A stretch of 64,000 nt of DNA from Chamaecyparis obtusa (lineage: Eukaryota > Streptophyta > Pinopsida > Cupressales > Cupressaceae): the NCBI GenBank assembly GCA_027943335.1, contig BSBK01008431.1:124001-188000 (forward strand), read 5' to 3'. Below the pieces are notes generated by a model. It saw only the letters and a program-made list of their open reading frames with translations, was not told the DNA's origin and ran no database searches. Positions 45,783 through 58,365 of the stretch are shown here, in pieces. The number at the start of each line of letters is the position of its first letter. Position 1 is the first letter of the stretch. Made by a program: the position numbers and the translations under genes.

Positions 45783-47087
45783 ATGGCGACAACGGGCAAG
45801 AACGAGTGAGCGGAGGGAAGTTTGAATTCGAACGTGGGCGAGAATCCAGGGCTACAGATTGAGCATGCTACTAACAATGGCGTCGTTGAAGATCAGGGAG
45901 CGGGGAACAAAGATAACACAGAAGGGGACCCAAGGGTTAAGCAGAAAGACCCTGGTAAGGCGGCCGGGGTGGGAGAAGGAAACCCTTCCTCTTCCCCCTC
46001 GGCCCCAAAGACTCAGACAATGGATCAGAGTGGTAAAGCCTCTCATTGCCAATGGTCAACCCTTTTTGGCATACAACCTTCAGGAAAGTCTTCCTTCCCT
46101 TCCATAAAGGATCTTTTTGATAAAGAGAAAGGAAATTTTATTCTAGAAATTCCTGATGAGCTGGTGGATCACAATATTGCCTCAATGGAACACACTCTCG
46201 TAGGAAAATTTGTGGGGTCTAGACCCAACATAGATATAGTGTGAATCTTTGTGAAAAAGAAATAGGAGCTTAAGGGGAAAGTCCTCATCACGACCATGGC
46301 AAAGGGTTTTCTCTCCTTTGAGTTTTCTTGCAAAGAAGACCTATACAGAATCCTCTGTATGGGCACTTGGTCAATTGGCAAGGCTACTCTTGTGGTGCAA
46401 AAATAGACCCCGAAGTTAGATCTCAATGATTCCTTCTTCGTCTGGGCCCCGGTTTGGGTTCAACTCCCAAAACTTCCTTTTGAATTCTGGGTAGAAGACG
46501 TCTTTGACAGTATTGCCAGATCCTTTGGTACTCTGCTATCCATTAACCCTATGACTGTGGCTAAAAGCCACCTCACCTATGCTAGGATCTGCATTAGGGT
46601 GGAAGAGGGTCAAGATATGCAAGAAATCATTGTTCTCAAATCTAAATTGGGAAAACATTTGCAAAAGTTGGATTATGAAAGTATCCCTTTTGTGTGCTTC
46701 CATTGTAAGAAAGTGGGACATAAAGCTAGATCATGTCTAGTGTGCATGAACTTGGAAAAGAAAGGAAAGCTATAGCTATTAAAAAGAACAAATCAGGAAA
46801 TGAATTGGAACGCCTTCCAAGGAAGACTACCAATCCTTATTTTGAATCAAAGGTCTCGAATCACAAAGTATGGGAAAAAAAAGGATAAGCCAAAGGAAAA
46901 TCAGGAGGTTACAAACTCACCAAAAGACATGCAAAACCCTCACATTGGGGAACCAAAGGAGAAAAAAATACCAGGTCAAGAGAGTTCGGCTCTTAGAAAG
47001 GTGACTCCCCAGTCTGAAGGCATAGACTTGGAAGTCAATATTCTGCAAGACTCCATTGATGACACCTGTGGCATTGGTCGGGGGTAA
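45783..47087 (+). pseudogene. LINE ORF1: DUF4283 plus CCHC knuckle
   Basis: The single frame from ATG 45783 (MATTGKNE) through 47087 has about six stops. Ser/Pro/Gly-rich N-terminus; then the DUF4283 RNA-binding fold: FLSFEFSCKEDLYRILCMGT, WSIGKATLVVQK, VWAPVWVQLPKLPFEFWVED and YARICIRVEEG. Then VCFHCKKVGHKARSC (C-X2-C-X4-H-X4-C) at about 46694-46740. After that comes a Lys-rich tail. This is the standard plant L1 ORF1. The knuckle residues are all intact. Confidence 0.85.
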
Positions 47088-47247
47088 GGGGGAGATTCAT
47101 GCCCTGGCTCTACCTTTGCCTCCTTCATCCCGGATTCCTTAGAATCCCCTTTGGAAGAATACTTTTCTAGCCCGGCTAGGGGTATACCTGGTGGCCCCCT
47201 AGACTCATGTAACCACCCTAAGATACAGGACTAACAAAGTCCAACAA

Positions 47248-47469
47248 ATGGATTTTTTCTTGGGTTCTATCTCTCCTAAACAACTCACCAAGATGGAGGA
47301 GCTCTTTGCTAAATACAAAGAGGAAAAAGAGGGATGGATGAAGGTTCAGAGAAAAAAGAGATCCAAAAGCAGAGATCCCTCCCTGGTTTCTCCTACAGCT
47401 ACAAGAAGCAAAAATAGAGCCAATGTTGGGGCAAAACTCAAATCCCCAAGCAGGAAAAAAGCAAGTTAG
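47248..47469 (+). pseudogene. Basic ORF1 tail segment in a shifted frame
   Basis: LTKMEELFAKYKEEKEGWMK, then KKRSKSRDPSLVSPTATRSK and RKKAS. A Lys/Arg-rich stretch following ORF1 by a +1 shift. It may be the natural C-terminus of ORF1 after a frameshift or a separate spacer. Confidence 0.45.
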
Positions 47470-48036
47470 ATAAGGCAAGAGGAAACAAGTAGAAACATTG
47501 CGGATAGAACCCAAAAAACCATCCAAGCTGCCTGTACTCCTAGCAAGAGATGTTAGTCACTTCAAAGTATCCGAGTGAGCTCATTAGCTCACTCAAGCTG
47601 TCTGTTAGAAGAAGAAATTTATGTTCTGTAGCTATTAAAAAGATTGTGATAGCCATGTATGATTCTCAACGAAGCAATAACTACTGGTTCTCCCTCGACC
47701 AGGTTTGCAGATGTGGCTTTGATCTTGTATTAGTCATCACTTTTTGTGCCACTTGGACCTATTTCTCAGAGGATGACATCTATTTTCACATGCTTACCTC
47801 TGTTGCAAACTAGGATGCTGATTGGACTACTTTATTGGCTGCCAGCAAGGAAACTTACTACTTAAGGCACAATGAAGAAACTTTCCTTAAAGTCGAGCTG
47901 GATTCTCTAGATGGAGGCAATCTTCAAAGTACCGCGACTTTACCCAATAATAATTATATCTGCAAAAAACTTGTTAGGAGAAGTTATTTCACTCATGGCG
48001 AGTTGTGGTGGAGTTGCATGAGTTTTAATAACACGT
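47470..48036 (+). other. Unassigned LINE segment where endonuclease would lie
   Basis: Open frames of up to 122 aa (for example 47550-47813) do not show the GDFN, TWS or SDH motifs of an APE endonuclease. Nothing recognisable. Confidence 0.45.
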
Positions 48037-49050
48037 CGCCTCCACACGCTTCAAGGGCCCCTTCCCCATATCTTTTATTCATTTCAAAAATCCTATTTTT
48101 AGAAAGAGCATTGTTGAAGTTAGAAAGAAGGCAAGTAGAAATTATCAGCAAAACCAGAGGTTTACCAGAGCTATCACTAAATCCATGGTTGGGGAGAGGT
48201 TAAGAAGGGAGTCAGAGGGCGACAGTGAGAAATGGAAGAAGCGAACAAAAATCTGGAATGCCTTACAAAAAGGGGAAGTTACCACTTTTATTCAACGTCT
48301 CCATGGGTGCAGGAAGGACATCACCAAAATCTTTGTCAAAACCTGGAAAGATGGGACTATGGAGATTGATGGAAAGTCCTCCATAGTCACAAAGGAGGTA
48401 ACCTCTTTAGTCACTGGCATTCCTACCGCTGAGCAAAAATTCTACAGAGACCAAAAACTTTTTGATATGGCTGTCAAAAAGTTCGCGAGGGATGACAATG
48501 AGATGAATGCCATTGTCAAAGTGGGAACCTACTACCTTCCTGAGAGTTTGAAGATGCTCAGGCAGTATGTTCTGAAGGCCCTCACCTACTACATTACCTT
48601 GGATACCATGTTTGACAGAATCCGTACTTATCATTTTGTCTTACTTAATCATTTTAGGCATGGTTTCAAGATTTCCATTCTGTATTATCTCTTCTCTTCT
48701 ATGAACAAGAATATAACTGGTTTTAGAGAAAAGAAAATTGCTAATCATGCTTTGCATGAAGGATTAATCCTTTTGTTATACGAATTCTTTAAAACCCAAA
48801 TCATGGGCAAAGAAATCGGGTATAGCAAGGCTATTAGTTCGGATTATGTTCCTTTGGGCTCTTCTATGGGCACCCCTTTGGATGACGGCGAGGAAGTTGA
48901 TTTCAAGAAATAGAGCAAGGGATCCCCATCCAAAAAAATGTCCCCTGAAAACTATCAAGAAGGAATTACCTTCCAAAAAAAAGGATAGGAAGAAGGCTAA
49001 CTCGAAGGAAGAGTATAATGAAAAGGAGGAAGAAATGGATTCATAAGAAG
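48037..49050 (+). pseudogene. Accessory ORF of the RT-less LINE, first part
   Basis: The frame is open from 48037 (ATG 48185) to a stop at 48911, then shifts into a Lys-rich frame (KKDRKKANSKEEYNEKEEEM) up to the LTR insertion. It carries TFIQRLHGCRKDITKIFVKT, WKDGTMEIDGKSSIVTKEV and LVTGIPT, then helices (YVLKALTYYITLDTMFDRIR, ILYYLFSSMNKNITGF). The same order, with YHDGKFWLDKLVEVTKKII and VTGYPT, occurs in ORF2 of the pol-less LTR elements. No enzyme residues are recognised. The shared pattern suggests capture or exchange of one gene between two element classes. Function unknown. Confidence 0.6.
49046..49050. repeat. Target duplication of the inner LTR element, left
   Basis: AGAAG, repeated at 58361-58365, with LINE sequence resuming on the far side. 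Confidence 0.85.
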
Positions 49051-50273
49051 TGTTGGAATAAGGAGAGATAGGTACTGAGAGGGAAGGAGTGAATCAGTGC
49101 CCATAAAAACTTTAACTCATTAACCTTTTAGATCTACAACAGAAAATAGTGATAACCTTCCAAAATAACTTGTATCTAATACATGTATCATTCATCCATT
49201 CAACTTCTGAAAGTAAATAAAATGAAATCAACAATATGACAATCACATAACACAAGTATTTTGGTAACACAGAAACCCTTGTTAGAAGGTAAAAATTGCG
49301 GTGGGGATGACACCCATAAATTCTTCACTACTGCATATAGAAAAGGTTTACCTATTAGGGCTACAAGTTTTGATGACTTATGGTGGTCTTACCCTGTTAG
49401 GAGTAACATATTAGATCAACTAGATCTACCTAGTTATAGGATTTTAACAACACTAATGAAGTGTGCACTCGGTTAAGAGATTTACATAAGACTATCAAGT
49501 CTACTCTGTTAAGAGATTTTGCCAAAAACTCTATTACAATTGTTAGAAAGTAATAGACAATTATCTGCTAAATTGACAATTTAATTGTCTGATACAGATC
49601 AATAAATACTGAATATATTTCACCTTTACTATGATAAATCTCTACTCTGAACTGCTCGGTTATCCTTCTCTGATTTTTCTTAATCTGATAACCTCTGAAT
49701 ATTGTTCTGCTTTGTCAATTGACAGTCTTGAAGTTAGGCAAGTACTTCAAGTACTCCTTAATTCATACATCAGTTCACTTCACAAATGATGCAAACATAC
49801 ATTTATATAGAAAACTACTTTATGCTGCTTAACAAAATTAGGTTACAAATCTTAGACAAAACCCTAAGATCTATGGTATAGATAAATGACCTAGATCAAA
49901 CTATTACATAAGATATACATTGCATTTAATGAATATCTTGAGAATAATATTCCTCGATCTTGGTAAAACATTTTATGATCTGTTGTAACCGTTTGTATAG
50001 AAGAATGTGCCATTCCTGATTACTATGTCATTTCCTGTGATCATCGGTAAACATTGTATAAACTGCTCAGTGTATACTAGTGCTTGGTGTTTACTATCGT
50101 TCGGTGTCTGTGTCTGCTAGTGCTTGGTAAATTTTCTGATGCTTGGTGTATATGCTTAACCAACTGGTCTGTTTTGCTTCTAGTTATTGACTAGCTCAAT
50201 TTAAGTAACCGACTGATATACTTTGATAACCTTTGATACTAATGACAACTTTTAATGCTAAATAGAGATAAAA
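49051..50273 (-). repeat. 3' LTR (copy D)
   Basis: Plus strand TGTTGGAATAAGGAGAG...AATAGAGATAAAA. The outer CA of the terminus has decayed compared with copy E (AACA). Confidence 0.9.
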
Positions 50274-50285
50274 ATCTCCCCCTTT
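50274..50285 (-). promoter_or_regulatory. Polypurine tract of the inner LTR element
   Basis: The minus strand reads AAAGGGGGAGAT, abutting the 3' LTR. Confidence 0.85.
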
Positions 50286-50514
50286 GGCATTAGTATCAAA
50301 ACTTGAATGTATATAGACAAAATTTTCTATATATAATTTATATCTCCGCCATATACATATATACTTATCAAAATTGCTATTTACTCCCCCTCGGTGCATG
50401 CTCCCGGTAAAATGTAGTATACGTAGCATCTATGTACATATTTGGCATATTGACATATACATTGATTTCCCCCTTTTTGATAGTAATGCCAAATACAAAA
50501 ATTAAACTATATAC

Positions 50515-53500
50515 TCACATCTTGTCAAAAAAGTGCGGATGGGTTTTCTTCACAGACTCTAAGAGGTTTTCCCATTCCTCTTTCAAGTTGGTGAGAGCAA
50601 TGTGCTTAAGACCAACTTGTGCATGCATGTCAAAGATGTTATCCAACACAAAAATTTCTGGTGTTGCAACAAGTTGTTCCGCTTTAACAATGTGTTTCTC
50701 AAAAATCTTCAGGTATGGAAGGAGTTCTTTCTGTAACTCTGTGACCTAATCAATGATCTGCTCTTCTTGTTCCTTGAGATTTTCTATCAACCACCTGAGT
50801 TCCTGAACTCTGTGAATGTGCTTTGAAAAAGCTTGTGGCTCAGTCATAGTTGCATTTGCACTGGTCTTGATTTCCTCTTCCAGACCTTTGATCTTTTCAC
50901 TGATCTCAACAATGAAGGTTTCCACAATGCATAGCTTCAGTAAGAATTGAAAAATTAACTGGGTTACAAATTTTATTTTGGTTATTACCTCAGATAATTT
51001 GACCTTGTTGATTGCCACTTCTTGGCTGATTCTTTCTGCCAATTTGTCTTGAATCCTGTATTCTGCCCTTTCTTCAATTCATTTGATAGCATCAATGTCC
51101 GAGACATTTATCTTCTCGGTAAGGATAGCAAGTTGATCTATAATAGGAGTATCTTCATCAATGTCCACTTTAGGTACTACCTATTGTAAGATATCCCTAA
51201 CATCTGTTAATATTTCTTTGCGTTTAGTTTCTTGCTTCAACTTTTCTTGTGTTTCCTTTCTTGTACGTAGTTCCCCATATTTTCTCAATTCCTTGGGGCT
51301 AAGGGTCCTCGGGTCACACTTGGGTATTATTATAACTTCGTCTAGAGTGACTAGCCCTTTTGCTTTCTTCTTCCTCTTCTTCTCTGGTGCAAGGGGTGAC
51401 TTCTTCACAATAGTGACAAGAACCTTGTCTTCAGCCTTTGGAGTATCCTTCCCAATTGACACACTCTCTTCCTTCCTTTGCTCCTCGGTAACCAATGTGT
51501 CGGTTGAGTGAGTGGGAGCCTTGGATGTGGTGTCAGGTGGGATCACCTTGGTTGCCTTAGGCTCATCTTGTGCCTTTATTTCTATAGTAGTTGCCTCTGT
51601 TCCTTCAGACTTATGTGTCTCTGCAGGTGTTTTGATGTCTTTTTCCCCTATGGTATCTTTATGTTGCTCGGGGTCTAAGCCGTCAGGTTGTTCCTGTGAA
51701 AGAATTTCTACTTCTTCTGCAAGTATAGGAAGCTCACCCAGTAATGATGTAAATGCACATTTAGTGACTTGAGCTTCATCTTGAGTGTGTGCTGGTGCAA
51801 TATTTACATCCTCATCATCCTTGTTATCAGGATCACCATTTGTGATGTCCTCAATGAGTACATCATTATCGATTTTCTTCTTCATTTGGATATCTACTAG
51901 ATCTGGTGTATCCTGTGAAATATTTATGTCTTCCTTTTGTTCAGTGATGGGTAAAAGCACAAAGCTGTGTCACGTTTCAGGACAACTTATCAGCATAGCT
52001 GAATTTGAGTATTTCTAACTAAAATTATTTTTTGTCAAACATATGGTCTAGCTAGATTCATTGTAGCTAAGTTAGATAAGTTCTTCACCTTTTCCAATTG
52101 GAAATATCTATTAAAAGCATGTTTTATAACAATTACTAAAGAAATAAAATTATTTTAGAAAAGCGATGTTTCAATAACTCTTACTCTTTTTAGTGATATT
52201 TTTTGACAAATATAAAAATACCCTTTTTTAGAGCACAGAGTCAAGATTATCATCATATAATTTTTATAATATTTTAATTCGATTTAATATATTATAATTT
52301 TAAAATACTCCAAGTAGGTATTTTAACATTCGAGAACAAGATGCTTCAAAAATAGAAAAAAATAGTAAAGCTTATAAAAAAAATTGAAAATTTATATTTA
52401 ACACTAGAGGAGAGAGTTATCTTCAAGAGTGTGTCATTTATTTTCTAAATGGTGTAGATTTGATACAGAAAATTTGACGTGAGATGAAAACTGTCGATTT
52501 CAGGTATGTTCAACTTTGAGTAGTTATATTAGAGAAAATATACATTGAAAACTAATTTTTCTTCTTTTCTGCACTAGCTATACATTTTATCTATGACATA
52601 TTTTGAAATCAAAGGAAAAAAGGATTATTTGCATATATTTTTTTGTTGCGAACAAGACCCTTGTTTTACAGCATTTTTTAGCAAGTTAAAAATGGATTTA
52701 AAAAATTTAAAAACTATGTGAATTCTTCTTCAAAAAAAATTAAAAAAATTATAAGCATAAACTTCATCCACTTTTACACATTTCATTAGTCATCATCTCC
52801 AAATTTTAAACATAAATGCCATTTTTATGTCGTTAAAGTTAAAAAATTTGTGTGTTGTTGGCCTTTTCCTTTATAAAAGTGTGACACAGCTTTGTACTTT
52901 TACCCTGATATCAATTACCTCAATAACTGATATATCAGAGTCCTTTGACTTCTCTGGTGTAGTATCATCAATGTAGATACCTTTTCCTTTGGAATTTTGT
53001 CTCTTTTTAGACAAATTTAAGAATGCATTTTGCTCAACTTGTTCTTTGGCTTTAAAAATTGATTTCCATAGGGAATTGCTAGTCTCATCTACATCCACCA
53101 CATTCTCATCCAGTATCATCATGGCTCGGTTCTTTACAACAAATCTTTCTTGATGATTAGCCATGAGTTCATTAATTTTTGCTAGGTTTAGATGTGGGGC
53201 TGCCTGAACTAGAGATCTTTCTCTCTTTCTCTTCTCAGTGTCTAGTGCATAAGCCCATTTTTTATTTATTCTGTCATCCAAATCCTTTGGTAATGTTAGT
53301 GCAAATTCTAATGGAAGTCTTTTAAACTTTATCATCATTTGGATGATTGTCTCCTCAATCTTCGTTTGATCCTCATTTAACATTTTGTCAAATCTGCTAA
53401 GTTCCGGATCAGCAAGGTCACCGTTCTCAATTATATCTTCAATGATTTCATCTATTGACCTTACCTTGTTACTGACCACTTTGAATTGACCGATTTCATC

Positions 53501-55106
53501 TTCATTTTTAGTATCCTCAAGGTCTTCTCTACCTCTTATCAGTCTTCTCCTTTTCTTCGGTGCCTCAGCTACAACCTTGGGTCCTTTCTTTGCATATGTC
53601 TTTGTTGGTGTAGCTACCTTTCATTTTATTACCTTCTCTACTTCCTTCTATGGTGGTGAAGCTACATTTTATGACCTTGTGCATGCACCTGTCTGTATTG
53701 GCAACTGGCTCTTCTTTGGAGCTTTAATAAGAGGAACCGGTGTAGCTTCTTGTTCTTCATCAGATCCGATTTCCTCACTGTCATACGCCTTGTTAGCCAA
53801 CATTAATTGACCTTTGGTTTCTTGTTCAACCAGTGACTCCTCAGATGAGTCTACATCCTTCCCAAATTTCTCCGATAAAAACTTTTTCTTCTTCTTAGCC
53901 TTCCTAGACATTTTATTAATGGCCAAACCTGTCGTGATTCTAGACTTAGCTTCTTCATAGGTTCCAAACCTAGTGGCGTTGGGGTCTTTTGGTAGTGCTA
54001 GTATTGATTCAATAGATTTCAAAGAGAAATCATAGTTCATTTCATAGCCCATAGGTTCTAGCCATTTTATTCTAGGTTCAATTGCTCTTATCATGGAATG
54101 ATCTATGTCTACTAGAAAACAAACATCTATCTCAAATTTCTCAACTAATTCTCGTGGAATTCTACTTCTTTGATTCATCTTGGTCTTAAATTATTTAAAG
54201 TACTCATCAAAAACTTTCTTCATATCATCTCCTAATTTGTTCATCATCTCGGTAATCTGTACAGTTATCAGTTTATCTGTTGTCCAATTTACTTTACCGA
54301 CGCTAGGGATATACTTTTGTATATAGAAGAATAAACAAACAAGGAGTGAACCAAACTTACATGTGTTTGACTTCTTTGACCTTATAGTCTTTATGTTTTC
54401 TTGTAATTAGTGCAACAGTATTTCTACAAGATCAATCTGGTGATCTTTCTTCACAATTTTGTGTGCCATGTTGACTACACTATAGGGTACGCTGTTTAAT
54501 CTGCTCGATTGAAATATTTTGTACCCGATCACATGTGATGCAAATTTTACTGCTGGGTCTTTAATTGTTGAAATCTTCAATGCTCAACCATCCCATACAG
54601 CTCCAGTGTTCTTCTCAACATCAGGTCGGGAAGAGCTTCGGAAAGCCTTTGCCTTGTAAGTTGTAGGATAGCCAGTAACCCTACTGATTATTTTCTTTGT
54701 GACCTCTACTAGTTTATCCAACCAAAATTTTCCATCATGATACCGACTCAATACAATCCTTATCTAGTCTGTTTTGAATGATTGCAGAAAGTGTATGGCG
54801 CACAATAACCCTAATTTCTCAATCTGGTCATATTCTATTTTCATTTTTCCATCAGTGCCACACAATCGTTGATATGCCGCAATAGTCTCAAAATATCCTA
54901 CTTCTCCAATCTTGCAATGTATGAACAACTATATGTCTTCTATTAACAAAACCCTATTTGGGATGCTTGAAAAAGCGCACATTAAATCTGTTTGTGATGT
55001 GATCTTGGGGTGTTGTTTGTACTTAGGTTCGTCAAAATTCTCTCTAACAATCAGATTTACTTCTTCCTCAACACTGTGATTTGCTTGGGGACAATGTAGA
55101 TGCCAT
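50515..55106 (-). pseudogene. Accessory ORF2 of the pol-less LTR element
   Basis: The start is ATG 55106 (MASTLSPSKSQ), with an early shift to EEEVNLIVRENFDEPKYKQH. In order it holds FLQSF, YHDGKFWLDKLVEVTKKII and SRVTGYPT (about 54690-54790), helices such as SVVNMAHKIVKKDHQIDLVE, then MNQRSRIPRELVEKFEIDVC (54178), a Lys-rich patch (KMSRKAKKKKKFLSEK), Asp/Glu-rich linkers with many TPAE/TSKAP-type residues (51960-51400), and a coiled coil ending VKKTHPHFFDKM. Total about 1.5 kaa with several stops. I recognise no catalytic domain. The first domain is shared with the RT-less LINE's ORF; the last part is shared with 8186-9865. Confidence 0.6.
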
Positions 55107-55673
55107 AAATCAATTTAGGGTTTCTGCAAGTAGCAAGTTAATAAAGTGTTCGGTAGAAAATGTACTTACTCGAAGTTGTCGAAGAGTGATATCGATTCAA
55201 TCTACAGTAGCCTTGAATCCTTCTGAAAATCCTTTTTAGCTCGAACTCTTTTCTGTGAAATCTTCTCTCTTCGAGATCGCAATGTAAAAATGAACTCTGT
55301 TTCTCGTGTATTTATAGACTTTTCGATATTCCTGCTCAAATTTTCATGCATTAAATGCTTGACCTACTTTTTTTTCATAACAGTTGTCATCTTTTTAACA
55401 ACTATAAACTTTTATCCGCTCGGTTAACACACAATTTCTTCATCGGTTGATATGTGTGCTCGATTAACCTTGAATAGTGATTACCGACGGGTAACCAACT
55501 CTTAGTCTTTCTTTTACTGATTATGTAACTTTGCTAGCTCTTAACATATAAACCATAATGCTTCTCTTTTCATGCAGATTTGGTATGTTCTCATCATATA
55601 TAAGGAATTGTATGTAAAATGTGATCATTTTAAAATGTCAGTCCCATACATACCTATATCACCTTAAGTGGAG

Positions 55674-57070
55674 GTACCGATGTCACCCAATCTAGTGGAT
55701 GAGGTTGCATCGACAACATTACTTGACTCAGTATTCTCATTAGATGCCTTCTTCCACATAGTGTTTCATATCTTCATGATATCTGCAATAGTGTATCCAC
55801 TCTCAAATACATGATTTTCCTCTAGTGCTCAGTCTCTGTAGTCTTTTCTTAAATGACCAACTTTATGACAATGCATACATGCCATTCCAGTGCTTGTCTA
55901 GCTTCTTGATTGTCCAGCCCATCTTTTCCTATTATAATTCACTGCAATGTGCCCATATCTACCACATGCAACAAAGTTAGCCCATGTGTTATAGTCCCAA
56001 ACATAAGAGTTACCTTGTTTCTTCAGTTGATAAGGCTTGCGTTGTGTTTTCTGCTTCAGAGTCCATACTTGTTTCATCTTAGCCTTACACTCTCGTGCAG
56101 TGTGTCCATGTTTATTACAAGTATAGCATATTTTCTCCACAGTAGTATTGTTAGCAATATCATTATGTTTAGCTCTACACTCATAGGCTTGGTGACCATA
56201 CTTACCACAATAATAACAATATCCATTGAATTTAGGAGTGATAGGAGGTTTACCTTGTGTTTTGCTTCTACACACATTTAAAGATGTATGTCCCGGTTTG
56301 CCACAGTGATAACATGTCAATGATTTAGGTCTTTGACTTTGATTTTTGTTGACTTGTTCAACTTGATGTGATGATTCTCCTTTGTCGGTATAGCCTATCC
56401 TAGCTATACTCCCAAATCTTCTTTGATTAATCAGAAAGTCATCAATCTTCTTAGAACTATCCTCAACCAATTTCTTCATTTCATTGTGTTGCTGTTGAGT
56501 TTTCACTTCATTTCTTAGTTTCTCATTTTCCTCTCTGAGTCTTGCAACTTCCTCAAGATTTCTTGACAATTCTCCATTTACTCGGTTGACCTCTTGATTC
56601 ACAGTCATCATTTGATTAGATACTTGAAAATGGCGATCAATGAGTCTTTGTATTTCACTTTCTTTTGCTTAAAGTTGTTTGGTCATTTGTCTTCGGTCAT
56701 CAATAGCCAGATTCATTTCTTTCTCTACTTGTGTAGCATTGTTCATTATCTCTACCATTCTCACCATCTGAGATTCTTGACCGATTTGCAATGCTTTCAC
56801 TTGTTCGGTTAAATGTTGACTCTGTTCAGACAATTCAGTGATTATACTTTTAGATCCATCAAAAATACTTCTAGAACTAGATCCAACATGATCAAATATA
56901 TCATTAATTGCTTCTTCATGATAACCGATCTCATTTTGTAGAATAGCTAGGTTCTTCCTTTCAACCATTAATTTCTTCAATCCTTCCTTGGCTTGCTTGT
57001 ACTATTCAATAAACATGTGCATATGAATCTTTTGATTCTCAATAGTCTTTTCTAACTTATACCTCTCCAT
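55674..57070 (-). pseudogene. Gag-like coiled-coil protein with multiple CCHC knuckles
   Basis: ATG 57070 (MERYKLEKTIENQ). A long coiled coil (57070-56480; ELSRNLEEVARLREENEKLR) is followed by CYHCGKPGHTSLNVC, CYYCGKYGHQAYEC, CYTCNKHGHTAREC, a fourth degenerate knuckle (FVACGRYGHIAVNY) and a fifth (CMHCHKVGHLRKD). It ends DATSSTRLGDIGTST at 55674. A few stops. The number of knuckles and the coiled coil set this family apart from the UBN2 gag at 61915. Likely binds element RNA and forms particles. Confidence 0.75.
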
Positions 57071-57121
57071 GACATTAGATCTTTACCCTTCAGTGGTTAA
57101 ACTTTCTAATAAGAGAACTGT

Positions 57122-57133
57122 GCTCTAATACCA
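57122..57133 (-). promoter_or_regulatory. Primer-binding site of the inner LTR element
   Basis: TGGTATTAGAGC on the minus strand, one mismatch from the initiator Met tRNA complement, two bases inside the 5' LTR. Confidence 0.85.
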
Positions 57134-57135
57134 AT

Positions 57136-58360
57136 TGTTGGAATAAGGAGAGATAGGTACTGGGAGGGGAGGGGTGAATCAGTGCCCACAAAAACTTTAA
57201 CTTGTTAACCTTTCAGATCTACAACAGTAAACAGTGATAACCTTCCAAAATAACTTGTATCTAATACATGTATCACTGATTCATTCAACTTCTGAAAGTA
57301 AATAATATGAAATCAACAATATGACAATCACATAACACAAGTATTTTGGTAATGCAGAAACCCTTGTTAGAAGGTAAAAATTGTGGTGGGGATGACACCC
57401 ACAAATTCTTCACTACTGTAGATAGAAAAGGTTTGCCTATTAGGGCTACAAGTTTTGATCACTTTTGGTGATCTTACCTTGTTAGGAGTAACATATTAGA
57501 TCAGCTAGATCTACCTAGTTATAGGATTTTAACAACACTAATGAAGTGTGCACTCGGTTAAGAGATTTACATAAGACTGTCAAATCTATTCTGTTAAGAG
57601 ATTTCACCAAAAACTCTATTACAATTGTTAGAAAGTAATAGGCAATTATCTATTAAAATGACAACTTAATTGTCTATTACAGATCAATAAGTACTGAATA
57701 TATTTCACCTTTATTGTGATAAATCTTTGCTCTGAACTGCTCGGTTAGCCTTCTCTGATTCTGCTTAATCTGATAACCTCTGAATATTGTTCTACTCTGT
57801 CAACAAATAGTATTGAAGTTAGGCAAGTGCTTGAAGTACTCCTTAATTCATACATCAATTCACTTCACAAATGATGCAAACATATATTTATATAGTAAAC
57901 TACTTTATGCCTATTAACAAAATTAGGTTACAAATCTTAGACAAAACCCTAAGATCTACGGTATAGAAAAATGACCTAGATCAAACTATTACATAAGATA
58001 TACATTGCATTTAATGAATATCTTGACAATAAATATTCCTCGATCTTGGTAAAATATTTTTTGATCTGTTGTAACCATTTGCATAGAAGAATGTGTCATT
58101 CTTGATTACTATGTTGTTTCCTGTGATCATCGGTAAACACTGTATAAACTACTCGGTGTATACTGGTGCTTGGTGTTTACTATCACTCGATGTCGGTGTC
58201 TACTAGTGCTTAGTAAACTGTCTGATGCTCGGTGTATATGCTTAACCGACTGGTCTGTTTTGCTTCTAGTTACCGACTAGCTCAATTTTAAGTAACCGAC
58301 TGATATACTTTGATAACCTTTGATACTAATGACAAGTTTTAATGCTCAATAGAGATAACA
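57136..58360 (-). repeat. 5' LTR (copy E)
   Basis: Minus strand TGTTATCTCTATTGAGC...CTTATTCCAACA. It contains CGGTGTATAC and CTCGGTTA-type spaced motifs (58120-58290) and TTAAGAGATTT/TGTTAGGAGT repeats (57350-57620). Confidence 0.9.
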
Positions 58361-58365
58361 AGAAG

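Larger units (their letters stand above)
49051..58360 (-). mobile_element. Complete pol-less LTR retroelement (LARD-like)
   Basis: 5' LTR 58360-57136, primer-binding site, gag-like ORF 57070-55674, second ORF 55106-50515, polypurine tract, 3' LTR 50273-49051, with 5-bp target duplications AGAAG. The 6.9-kb interior has no protease, integrase, RT or RNase H motif. LTRs differ by roughly 5-9% by eye. The same family provides copy A (4929-8180) and LTR C. LTR similarity to Copia element B suggests which lineage could supply the missing enzymes. It is inserted in the RT-less LINE, so it is the youngest layer of this nest. Confidence 0.9.
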
